Source of the DNA: Nitrososphaerota archaeon
Lineage (GTDB): Archaea > Thermoproteota > Nitrososphaeria > Nitrososphaerales > JAGGXQ01
Reading direction: 5' to 3'
Length of the DNA stretch: 6,605 bases
Assembly: GCA_021162925.1 (NCBI GenBank)
Contig: JAGGXQ010000091.1
Span: forward strand, 1 to 6,605
This document shows, piece by piece, positions 1 through 4,868 of this stretch. The position numbers and the translations under genes are program-made. Below the pieces are notes generated by a model that made no database searches, was not told where the DNA came from, and worked only from the letters and a program-made list of their open reading frames with translations. How positions within the stretch are numbered: the first letter of the stretch is position 1; every line of letters begins with the position of its first letter.

Positions 1-1
1 C

Positions 2-397
2 TTCAGAAAGGGCGGGCCGAGGAGGTTCGAGCCCCACGACGAGCTCAGGTACGCGAGCAGGTACACGAAGGAAGAGAGGGACGGCTGGTTCACCCAGATA
101 TGGGACGTAGCCGGGGCGAGGCAGACCCATCCGGAGGTGGAGAGGAGGGTCGCCGCCTTCCCGAAAGAGATACCGTACAGGCTGATGAGGATGTTCTCGG
201 TAATCGGGGATACGGTGCTCGACCCTTTCTTGGGGACCGGGACGACGACGGAGGTCGCAATAAGACTGAACAGGAACTCGATAGGTTACGAGATCGATGA
301 GAGCCTGTTGCCGGTAATCAAGGAAAAGGTGGGGATGAAGAATGCCGAGTTCCTGAAGATCCAAAAAGGTTCTGTTAACGCTTCACTAGGATCGTGA
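2..397 (+). CDS. Site-specific DNA methyltransferase (N4-cytosine/N6-adenine, class beta), C-terminal part
   Basis: The open frame enters from the left edge, so only about the last 131 residues are seen and the true start is outside the window. The methyltransferase would transfer a methyl group from S-adenosylmethionine to an exocyclic amine of cytosine or adenine in DNA. Seen: DPFLGTGTT (visible residues 74-82), the FxGxG SAM-binding motif I, followed by GYEIDE (95-100), the acidic residue expected to contact the SAM ribose. Upstream, YTKEERDGWFTQIWD and the stretch ending in FPKEIPYRL are typical of the target-recognition to motif I linker of the N6_N4_Mtase family. Motif I near the C-terminus implies the beta order, with the (S/D)PP(Y/W) catalytic motif upstream and not visible. 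Restriction partner, recognition site and whether m4C or m6A is made cannot be told. The gene ends at TGA 395-397, and an inverted repeat follows at once. Confidence 0.88.
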   Translation, partial: FRKGGPRRFEPHDELRYASRYTKEERDGWFTQIWDVAGARQTHPEVERRVAAFPKEIPYRLMRMFSVIGDTVLDPFLGTGTTTEVAIRLNRNSIGYEIDESLLPVIKEKVGMKNAEFLKIQKGSVNASLGS

Positions 398-422
398 ATG
401 CTACATCCCATAGGGGCTTTTT
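382..422 (+). terminator. Possible transcription terminator of the methyltransferase gene
   Basis: A 5-bp hairpin, TTCAC (382-386) with GTGAA (394-398), spans the stop codon, and a run of five T follows at 418-422. Archaeal RNA polymerase can terminate at short T-runs. The run is short and also lies inside the larger inverted repeat, so this is a weak call. Confidence 0.3.
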
Positions 423-455
423 GATCGAATCACAATTTGTGATCAGGCTCTATGG
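408..455. repeat. 48-bp imperfect inverted repeat with internal 15-bp palindrome
   Basis: Outer arms CCATAG (408-413) and CTATGG (450-455) pair perfectly. Pairing continues inward through a G-T wobble and one G-G mismatch to about 418/445. Inside lie TGATC (422-426) against GATCA (441-445), which overlap a separate palindrome, ATCACAA-T-TTGTGAT (429-443). As RNA this could form a bulged hairpin of about 15 bp, with two mutually exclusive inner pairings. As DNA the 15-bp palindrome resembles an operator for a dimeric regulator. It begins 11 nt after the methyltransferase stop codon. Function is not established. Confidence 0.6.
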
Positions 456-522
456 AACCTATATTGGCATCTGTGAAATTTACAATTCTTGATTGGTATT
501 AACTTGATCGTGATAAACATAA

Positions 523-530
523 CTTAAATA
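523..530 (+). promoter_or_regulatory. TATA box for the 33-aa microprotein gene
   Basis: CTTAAATA, preceded by purine-rich sequence that could serve as a BRE, lies about 25 nt upstream of the Shine-Dalgarno region. Initiation would be expected near 550-553, giving a very short leader that starts just before the ribosome binding site. A second TATA-like sequence (CTATATT, about 459-465) could act as an alternative promoter. Confidence 0.5.
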
Positions 531-551
531 GAGCCCCGATTAATCAAACTC

Positions 552-560
552 GGAGGTGAT
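552..560 (+). promoter_or_regulatory. Strong Shine-Dalgarno (GGAGGTGAT) for the 33-aa gene
   Basis: GGAGGTGAT is fully complementary to the anti-Shine-Dalgarno end of archaeal 16S rRNA and sits 6 nt before TTG at 567. It is the best ribosome binding site in the window and is the main reason to regard the short frame as a real gene. Neighbouring promoter-proximal genes at 1878 and 1932 have no comparable site. Confidence 0.7.
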
Positions 561-566
561 CGGAAA

Positions 567-668
567 TTGAAGACAGAAAGCTTAGTTAGTAAAATCATAG
601 TCGTTGCTGCACTCATAATCATCGGGCTCTTCGTCATCTCACATATTTATAAGGTATTATTAGGATGA
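567..668 (+). CDS. Single-pass membrane microprotein, 33 aa, unknown function
   Basis: The frame from TTG 567 to TGA 668 encodes a 33-residue protein. It has a short polar N-terminus with two lysines (MKTESLVSK), an uninterrupted hydrophobic stretch of about 16-18 residues (roughly 10-27) rich in Ile, Val, Leu and Ala, and a short tail ending YKVLLG. This is the composition of one transmembrane helix. The evidence for a gene is the perfect Shine-Dalgarno 6 nt upstream together with a TATA box about 25 nt before that. I do not recognise the sequence; it is shorter than Sec61-beta or SecE and shows no motif of either. Its codons (TTA, TCA, GTT, AGT) are AT-richer than those of neighbouring genes. 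It stands alone between a methyltransferase gene and a tRNA gene. It could be a subunit of a membrane complex, a small regulator or a toxin-like peptide; the sequence does not decide. Confidence 0.6.
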   Translation: MKTESLVSKIIVVAALIIIGLFVISHIYKVLLG

Positions 669-688
669 GGATGAAATCAAGTCGCCTA

Positions 689-727
689 ACCTTTGCGTAA
701 GGTGCGTAGCGGTGGGCTTCCTCGCTA
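689..727. repeat. Two tandem short hairpins between the microprotein gene and the tRNA
   Basis: ACCTT (689-693) pairs with AAGGT (699-703) across a 5-nt loop. Immediately after, TAGCG (707-711) pairs with CGCTA (723-727) across an 11-nt loop. They lie downstream of the + strand microprotein gene and downstream of the - strand tRNA, so they could be 3' structure for either. No C/D or H/ACA box pattern was found to support a guide RNA. Stems of 5 bp can occur by chance. Confidence 0.3.
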
Positions 728-748
728 GTTTGAAGATGAGATAGGGGA

Positions 749-822
749 TGGGCCCGCAGGGATTTGAACCCTGGACCTACCGGTTATGAGCCGGGCGCTC
801 TTCCATGCTGAGCTACGGGCCC
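749..822 (-). tRNA. tRNA with anticodon CAT (elongator Met, or Ile2 with modified C34)
   Basis: On the reverse strand the cloverleaf reads: acceptor GGGCCCG/CGGGCCC, D stem GCTC/GAGC, anticodon stem CCCGG/CCGGT, loop CTCATAA (anticodon CAT), variable AGGTC, T stem CAGGG/CCCTG with loop TTCAAAT, discriminator A. It is not the initiator: the acceptor starts with a normal G-C pair and the anticodon stem lacks the three G-C pairs characteristic of initiators. Elongator tRNA-Met and the agmatidine-modified tRNA-Ile2 both carry CAT in the gene, and I cannot separate them by eye. The first anticodon-stem pair (27-43) is a C-T mismatch. CCA is not encoded and no intron is seen. The gene lies 25 nt downstream of the birA stop. 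Confidence 0.95.
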
Positions 823-842
823 TATCAGTTGCTCGAAATCGT

Positions 843-852
843 GATTTTTATC
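843..852 (-). promoter_or_regulatory. TATA box of the CAT tRNA, overlapping the birA stop codon
   Basis: On the reverse strand GATAAAAATC is centred about 25 nt upstream of the tRNA 5' end at 822, the standard archaeal TATA-to-start distance. It contains the TAA stop of birA (848-850). The tRNA can therefore be transcribed independently of the upstream operon. Confidence 0.6.
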
Positions 853-1579
853 CCTTTCCCTTCAGCCTAAGGGTCCCGTACGAGATCGAGACGTCCCCGC
901 CATCGGTGCCTAGGACTATCGAGCCGTCCTCTCCTATCCCCTTGATCCTTCCCTCCATTTCGCCTTCGAGCGTGCTCACGAGCGCAAGCTCCCCCAGGCC
1001 GAAGAGCCTTCCCTCTATCTCGTCGAGCAGCCCCCTCTCCCCGATCCTCCGGTAGTTGACCTCCAACTCCTCTAGGATCGAGAGGAGGAGCTGGAGCCTA
1101 TCGACCTCGCGCCCCAACTCGTCCTTAAGGGTGGTGGCCTCCAGCCGCATCGGGGGGAGCTCTTCCTTCCCGAAGTTCACGTTGACCCCAATGCCAAGGA
1201 TCACGTAGACGAGCCTCCCAGGCTCGACGCTCGCCTCCCCCATCACGCCGCAGACCTTCCTACCCCCTATCACGACGTCGTTCGGCCACTTCAGCTCGGT
1301 CCTGATGCCGTAAAGGGATTCGATCGCCTTCGCTACCGAGAGCGCGGACGCCAGCCCCACCAGGTTTATGAACTTCGGCGGCAGGTTAGGCCTGAGCAGG
1401 ACCGAGAACCAGAGGCCCCCCTTCGGAGAGTACCAAGGCCTCCCGTACCCGCCCCTCCCCTTCTCCTGCTCTTCGGCCAATACGACTAGGCCCTCCTCGG
1501 CCCCCTCCTCGGCCATGAGCTTTGCTACGGATTGGGTCGACTCGACCTTCCTGAAAGGCCTTATGAGCCAGGCGGGCAA
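848..1579 (-). CDS. birA: Biotin-protein ligase (biotin-[acetyl-CoA carboxylase] ligase), class I
   Basis: This cytosolic enzyme makes biotinyl-5'-AMP from biotin and ATP and transfers biotin to a lysine of a carrier protein such as the biotin subunit of a carboxylase. It has 243 residues and no N-terminal HTH, so it is a ligase without the repressor domain. Seen: ESTQS (13-17) for the family's (D/E)ST(N/Q) motif; AEEQEKGRGGYGRPW (35-49), the biotin/AMP-binding loop; SPKGGLWFS (51-59); KWPND (98-102), with the expected catalytic lysine; GIGVNVN (129-135); and a C-terminal SH3-like domain (about 195-240). The loop reads GRGGYGR where E. coli has GRGRRGR. The start is TTG at 1577-1579, 2 nt after the ssb stop, with GGAG overlapping that stop at good spacing; I see no better start. 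It is probably cotranscribed and translationally coupled with ssb. Confidence 0.95.
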   Translation of the reverse strand: MPAWLIRPFRKVESTQSVAKLMAEEGAEEGLVVLAEEQEKGRGGYGRPWYSPKGGLWFSVLLRPNLPPKFINLVGLASALSVAKAIESLYGIRTELKWPNDVVIGGRKVCGVMGEASVEPGRLVYVILGIGVNVNFGKEELPPMRLEATTLKDELGREVDRLQLLLSILEELEVNYRRIGERGLLDEIEGRLFGLGELALVSTLEGEMEGRIKGIGEDGSIVLGTDGGDVSISYGTLRLKGKG

Positions 1580-1581
1580 GC

Positions 1582-1878
1582 CTACTCCAGGACCTTCAGC
1601 CTTCCGTACCTACCGACGTTGAGCCTCGGCTCTCCCCTGAAGCTGCTCACGTACCCGTTCTCGACCCTTATCTTCGAGCCCTCCTTCACCTTGTCTATGT
1701 TCTCCTCCCACAGGGTAAGGGTTATGCTACCGGTATCGTCCTGAAAGGTGCAGTCCATGACCCTGGCGGTGCCTCCCCTTCTAAGGTTGACCACTCTAGG
1801 CTCGGATAGGTCCGTCACCACGCCCTCTATGTCGACCCTGTTCATTCCGGTCCTCAGATCGCTGACTTTATACTCCAT
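1582..1878 (-). CDS. ssb: Single-stranded DNA-binding protein, Sulfolobus-type single OB fold without tail
   Basis: This 98-residue OB-fold protein should bind single-stranded DNA during replication and repair. By eye it aligns along its whole length with the crenarchaeal SSB OB domain: KVSDLRTGMNRVDIEG at the N-terminus, DDTGSITLTLWEENIDKVKEGSKIRVENGY in the centre, then SSFRGEPRLNVGR. The base-stacking aromatics of Sulfolobus SSB (W56, W75, F79) correspond to W57, Y76 and F80, so one Trp is conservatively replaced. The Gly/Arg-rich and acidic C-terminal tail used for protein contacts is absent, and the frame stops right after the fold. Start ATG 1876-1878 has no clear Shine-Dalgarno but has a TATA box about 28 nt upstream, suggesting a leaderless mRNA. 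It is the first gene of a two-gene unit with birA. An RPA-like OB protein of another role is possible. Confidence 0.88.
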   Translation of the reverse strand: MEYKVSDLRTGMNRVDIEGVVTDLSEPRVVNLRRGGTARVMDCTFQDDTGSITLTLWEENIDKVKEGSKIRVENGYVSSFRGEPRLNVGRYGRLKVLE

Positions 1879-1900
1879 CCCACTCTATTTGAAAAATTAA

Positions 1901-1911
1901 GGATAAATACT
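1901..1911. promoter_or_regulatory. Shared TATA region for the divergent ssb and lipid-carrier transferase genes
   Basis: The 53-nt gap between the divergent starts (ATG 1878 on - and ATG 1932 on +) contains one AT-rich core, GGATAAATACT. Its centre is about 25 nt from the + start and about 28 nt from the - start, so it could serve as TATA box in both directions. Neither start has a good Shine-Dalgarno, consistent with leaderless transcripts on both sides. Confidence 0.5.
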
Positions 1912-1931
1912 TTAGGGCCAAAGCCATCGAG

Positions 1932-2903
1932 ATGGATCTAGGGCCGCTGCTAGGTTCGACCTTGCTCCCATTCATCCTAACCACGCTCCTGACCGAGCTT
2001 CTCATAAGGTTCCTGAGGTCCAAGGGCTTCGTGGTAAGGGACTACCACAAGCAAGGGATGAAGATGGTCCCCAGGCCTGGGGGTCCCTCGATATTCGCGG
2101 GCTCGATGGCTTCGATGGCCGTCCTTTACTACTTCATGCCCAGCGAGGGCCTGCTCGCCATGGCCCTGAGCGTCGCCATAGCCTTTGCGGTCGGGATGCT
2201 GGACGACTTCTTCACCCTAGGGGGGATCGAGAAGCCCCTCCTCCTCACCCTCTCGGCCGTCCCGATCCTGGCCCTGGGGGCGTACGATTACCACCTCCGC
2301 TTCCCCCTTTTCGGGGCCGCCAGGCTCTCGATAGTGTATCCGATCCTCGTCGTCCTGTCCATGCCGGTCGTCTCGAACACCGTAAACATGATAGACGTGA
2401 TGAACGGGGTCATGAGCAGCTTCATGATCATAGCCACGATCCCTCTGGCCTTCTTCTTCCTGCTGCAAGGGAATGAAGAGATGCTCCTGGCGTCCCTGAG
2501 CCTGATATCGGTCTGCCTCGCCTTCTACCTTTACCACAGGTACCCCTCCAAGATCTTCCCAGGGGATTCCGGAACCCTGGCCCTAGGTGCGATGTACGGG
2601 GCCTTGGCGATAGTGGGGAGGGCGGAGTTCGTAGGGATGGTTGCGCTCTTCCCGGCGATCATAAACTCCTTCTCTTACCTTGCGAGCGTGAAGGGGTTCA
2701 TAGAGCACAGGAAGGTGAAGGAGAGGCCCATCGAGGTGGAGGGGGGGATGCTCAAGGCTTCTAGGAGCATGAAGGCCCCGATAACCTTGGTTAGGATGTT
2801 ACTGCTCGATGGCCCCTTGAGCGAAAGGGATGTGGCGAAGAACATAGCGATCTTGGCCTCCTTCTCCTCGGCCCTTGCCATCCTTACGGGGGTGATGATA
2901 TGA
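1932..2903 (+). CDS. Polyprenyl-phosphate sugar-1-phosphate transferase (GlcNAc-1-P transferase type, glycosyltransferase family 4)
   Basis: This integral membrane enzyme would transfer a sugar-1-phosphate, typically GlcNAc-1-P from a UDP-sugar, to a polyprenyl (dolichyl) phosphate on the cytoplasmic face, the first step of a lipid-linked glycan (compare AglH, Alg7, WecA, MraY). It has 323 residues and about ten hydrophobic segments. Family motifs in order: VPRPGG (46-51), MLDDFF (89-94) with the paired Mg-binding/catalytic aspartates D91 and D92, NTVNMIDVMNGV (149-160), and the cytoplasmic loop YHRYPSKIFPGDSGTLALG (201-219) with GDSG. The ATG at 1932 follows a TATA box by about 25 nt and looks leaderless. 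The next gene overlaps its stop by 4 nt. Sugar-biosynthesis genes lie downstream, so a role in N-glycan or S-layer glycan assembly is likely. The exact sugar cannot be read; MraY-like activity on murein precursors is unlikely in an archaeon. Confidence 0.9.
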   Translation: MDLGPLLGSTLLPFILTTLLTELLIRFLRSKGFVVRDYHKQGMKMVPRPGGPSIFAGSMASMAVLYYFMPSEGLLAMALSVAIAFAVGMLDDFFTLGGIEKPLLLTLSAVPILALGAYDYHLRFPLFGAARLSIVYPILVVLSMPVVSNTVNMIDVMNGVMSSFMIIATIPLAFFFLLQGNEEMLLASLSLISVCLAFYLYHRYPSKIFPGDSGTLALGAMYGALAIVGRAEFVGMVALFPAIINSFSYLASVKGFIEHRKVKERPIEVEGGMLKASRSMKAPITLVRMLLLDGPLSERDVAKNIAILASFSSALAILTGVMI

Positions 2904-3142
2904 GGAGGCTCATCCCGATACTCCTGATATTCGCCTACATGTGGGCCACGATAATTCCGATATCCTTCTTCCTCCTCAAGGTGGTTGCGAACATGCCCGA
3001 GGTCTTTCCAAAGGCGCTCGAACCCGTGGGCACGGCGACCCTGAAGGTTGCGATAGGGGCGATCCTGTTCGTCGTCTGGGTCCTCACGTCGAAGGCCATA
3101 GTCGAGGGCTACGTGAAGAGGAAGCTGAAGGCTCAAGCTTAA
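2900..3142 (+). CDS. Small two-TM membrane protein, unknown function
   Basis: This 80-residue protein starts at ATG 2900, overlapping the stop of the sugar-phosphate transferase gene (ATGA-type 4-nt overlap), so translation is probably coupled. Residues about 4-29 form one transmembrane helix and about 46-66 a second. They are joined by a short loop containing NMPEVFPKALEPVG, and the end is strongly basic (YVKRKLKAQA). By the positive-inside rule both ends (MRR and VKRKLK) would be cytoplasmic. I do not recognise the family and see no catalytic motif. Its position suggests a partner or accessory subunit of the transferase, or a component of the glycan assembly or export step; this is inference from context only. 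Confidence 0.8.
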   Translation: MRRLIPILLIFAYMWATIIPISFFLLKVVANMPEVFPKALEPVGTATLKVAIGAILFVVWVLTSKAIVEGYVKRKLKAQA

Positions 3143-3144
3143 AT
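3138..3144 (+). promoter_or_regulatory. TATA box for the acetyltransferase gene
   Basis: CTTAAAT is centred 26 nt before ATG 3167 and overlaps the stop codon of the upstream 80-aa gene. The start has no Shine-Dalgarno, so a leaderless transcript is likely. The acetyltransferase may thus be transcribed on its own as well as by read-through. Confidence 0.5.
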
Positions 3145-3166
3145 CCATCCTTTTTAAGGGTCATTC

Positions 3167-3676
3167 ATGCCGGGGTTCAACTCCTACATAGGTAAGAACG
3201 TCAAGCTCGGGAGGGACGTGAAGATATGGCACCTGACCTACATCGGGGACAACACGAGCATAGGGGACGGGACGAGCATCGGCTCCCTCACCCACATAGA
3301 CTACAACGTCAAGATCGGGAGGAACGTGAAGATAGAGGGGATGGTTTACATACCTCCCCTGACCGAGATAGGGGACGGGGTCTTCATAGGGCCTGGGGTC
3401 GTCTTCACCAACGATCCCTATCCAACCAGCAAAAGGATGATAGGGGTGAAGGTCGAGGACGAAGCCGTGATAGGGGCTGGGGCCGTGATAAAGGCGGGTG
3501 TGAGGATAGGGAGGAGGAGCGTGGTGGCGATGGGTGCCCTGGTGACCAAGGACGTGCCGGACGGAGCCGTCGTCATGGGGTTCCCCGCCAGGCCCGTTTA
3601 CTCTAGGGAGGAGTACGAAAGGAAGAAGGGGGAGTGGGAGGCTAAAGGTGGTGGGGGAGGCCCTCGTACACTATAA
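3167..3676 (+). CDS. Left-handed beta-helix acetyltransferase, WbpD/WlbB-like (nucleotide-sugar N-acetyltransferase)
   Basis: Hexapeptide (I/V-G-x) repeats run over residues about 7-135 and predict a trimeric left-handed beta-helix that uses acetyl-CoA. KIWHLTYIGDNTSIGDGTSIGS (19-40), the IGDGVFIGPGVVFTNDPYP block (68-86) and the ending VVMGFPARPV (135-144) closely follow WbpD/WlbB enzymes. These acetylate the 3-amino group of UDP-2-acetamido-3-amino-2,3-dideoxyglucuronate. The loop between FTNDPYP and the next coil (about 87-95) is shorter than in the bacterial enzymes, so the substrate may differ. A charged helix (145-160) and a Gly-rich end finish the 169 residues. The last 35 nt overlap the convergent Trm112-like gene. 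The WbpB-like oxidoreductase lies just beyond, supporting a diacetamido-sugar pathway. Serine O-acetyltransferase or maltose-type family members are less likely. Confidence 0.85.
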   Translation: MPGFNSYIGKNVKLGRDVKIWHLTYIGDNTSIGDGTSIGSLTHIDYNVKIGRNVKIEGMVYIPPLTEIGDGVFIGPGVVFTNDPYPTSKRMIGVKVEDEAVIGAGAVIKAGVRIGRRSVVAMGALVTKDVPDGAVVMGFPARPVYSREEYERKKGEWEAKGGGGGPRTL

Positions 3677-3911
3677 CCCTGGGCAGCTTATCCTTCCACT
3701 TTTCCAAGAACGAGAGGTCCCTATCCTTGTCCCTGAGCTCGTCAGGTAGCATTATCGGTATTTCGTCGATTATCGGGTAGTATCGGTTGCACTTCGGGCA
3801 CCTCAGGACGCCTTCTACGACTATATCACCTTTCGACTCTAGCTCGTAGAGCTCGAGCGGGTAGTGCTTATCGATCGGGCAGGCCAGTATATCGAGCAGG
3901 CTCCTCTTCAT
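3642..3911 (-). CDS. Trm112-like / YcaR-family zinc-binding protein
   Basis: The 89 residues match the Trm112 fold: LLDILACPIDKHYPLELYELE (5-25), then GVLRCPKCNRYYPIIDEIPIMLPDELR (34-60). Trm112 proteins are small allosteric partners that bind and stabilise SAM-dependent methyltransferases acting on tRNA, rRNA or release factor; archaeal versions are known to have several partners. Putative zinc ligands are C11, C38 and C41; the usual fourth cysteine in the first motif is absent, with D14 or H16 nearby. The C-terminal extension (61-89), with KWKDKLPRVIVYEGLP, is not part of the core. The ATG start overlaps the oxidoreductase stop by 4 nt (ATGA), so it is translationally coupled to a sugar enzyme rather than a methyltransferase. 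Its 3' end overlaps the convergent acetyltransferase gene by 35 nt. Confidence 0.87.
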   Translation of the reverse strand: MKRSLLDILACPIDKHYPLELYELESKGDIVVEGVLRCPKCNRYYPIIDEIPIMLPDELRDKDRDLSFLEKWKDKLPRVIVYEGLPHHL

Positions 3912-4867
3912 GGCTCACCCACCCGGCCGAGACTTTTAAGGTCTACCTTCATGGGTAGGTCTTCTTTTGCGGACTTCAGGGCGATCTCGGCTATAAGGGT
4001 CGTGTTGAGGCAATCCCTCCCGCTGTTTATGGGCTCGACCCCTTCCTCTACGCAATCCAGGAAGTGCCTCAGCTCCAGGGCAAGGGGCTCCTCCTTCGCC
4101 ATCCTAGGTATCACGGTCTCCCCCTCCCTCTCTATCACGACCTCCTGAGTTATGAAGTCCAGATCGACCACGCCCCCGGTGAAGACGGCCACGAGCTTCC
4201 TGACCTTCTTCGGGGTTATCCAGTTGCTCGTTATGAACGCGGTCTTTATCCCTTCGTAGTTGAGGATGATCGCCGCGAACTCCTCGAACCTCCCGTTTAT
4301 CCCCCCGGCCCTTGCGTACACCTCCCTTGGCTCCTCCCCTAGCAGCCACCTCGCCGTATCTATGTCGTGGACCGACGTATCTAGGATTATGCCGACGTCC
4401 TTTATCCTTACGGGGAGCCTGTTCTCCCTCCTGAACTGGAGGAGGAGGGGCCTGCCCAAGACCTCGCTCTCCACTATCTCCTTCAGCCTCCTGACGGCCG
4501 GGTTGAACCTCTCTATGTACCCGACCCCTAAGATCACCCCCCTCTCATCCGCCAGGGACACGAGCTTCTTGCCGAGCTCGTAGCTACCCGTGAACGGCTT
4601 CTCGACGAACGTGTGCAGGCCCTTCTCTAAAGCCCTCTTTGCGAGCCCGAAGTGGGTTCTGGTGGGGGTCGCTATCACGACGGCATCCAAGCGCTCATCC
4701 CTCAACATCTCCTCCATAGAGGTGTACCCGTTCACCCCGTACTTCCTGCTGTAAAGCCTGACCTTCTCTTCGTCTACGTCGCAGAAGGAAGCGAGGGCTT
4801 CGAGCTCCTTGAGGACCCTCAGGTGATTCTTCCCCCACCCGCCTACCCCTACGACACCTACCCTCAA
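3908..4867 (-). CDS. Gfo/Idh/MocA-family NAD(P)-dependent sugar oxidoreductase, WbpB/WlbA-like
   Basis: The 319-residue protein has an N-terminal Rossmann fold with GVGGWGKNH (7-15) and the acidic D30 ending strand two, VVIATPTRTH (63-72), and the family signature FVEKP (87-91) with the catalytic lysine K90. GYIERFNPAV (116-125) and DTSVHDIDTARWLLG (163-177), carrying H167 and D170, are the substrate-side motifs, followed by the C-terminal beta-sheet domain. GWGKNH and the GYIERFNPAV block are typical of WbpB/WlbA-type enzymes, which oxidise the 3-hydroxyl of UDP-N-acetylglucosaminuronate before amination and acetylation. The exact substrate is inferred. The start TTG (4865-4867) lies 1 nt after the upstream stop, with GGTG ahead, and is the only start that keeps the complete nucleotide-binding strand. 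It is the middle gene of a three-gene operon, and its stop overlaps the Trm112-like start. Confidence 0.93.
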   Translation of the reverse strand: MRVGVVGVGGWGKNHLRVLKELEALASFCDVDEEKVRLYSRKYGVNGYTSMEEMLRDERLDAVVIATPTRTHFGLAKRALEKGLHTFVEKPFTGSYELGKKLVSLADERGVILGVGYIERFNPAVRRLKEIVESEVLGRPLLLQFRRENRLPVRIKDVGIILDTSVHDIDTARWLLGEEPREVYARAGGINGRFEEFAAIILNYEGIKTAFITSNWITPKKVRKLVAVFTGGVVDLDFITQEVVIEREGETVIPRMAKEEPLALELRHFLDCVEEGVEPINSGRDCLNTTLIAEIALKSAKEDLPMKVDLKSLGRVGEP

Positions 4868-4868
4868 A

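Noticed and set aside
100..300. 66-codon + frame at the left end
   Set aside because: It is out of frame with the methyltransferase motifs and has low-complexity Arg/Gly/Asp composition.
662..745. Possible C/D box small RNA between the microprotein gene and the tRNA
   Set aside because: GATGA-like sequences occur near both ends, but there is no good RUGAUGA C box paired with a CUGA D box, so no guide RNA is called.
2675..3148. 157-codon - strand frame opposite the transferase and the 80-aa gene
   Set aside because: It is antisense to two overlapping membrane-protein genes with clear motifs and coupling, and its composition (long charged His/Glu/Arg stretches) is that of a shadow frame.
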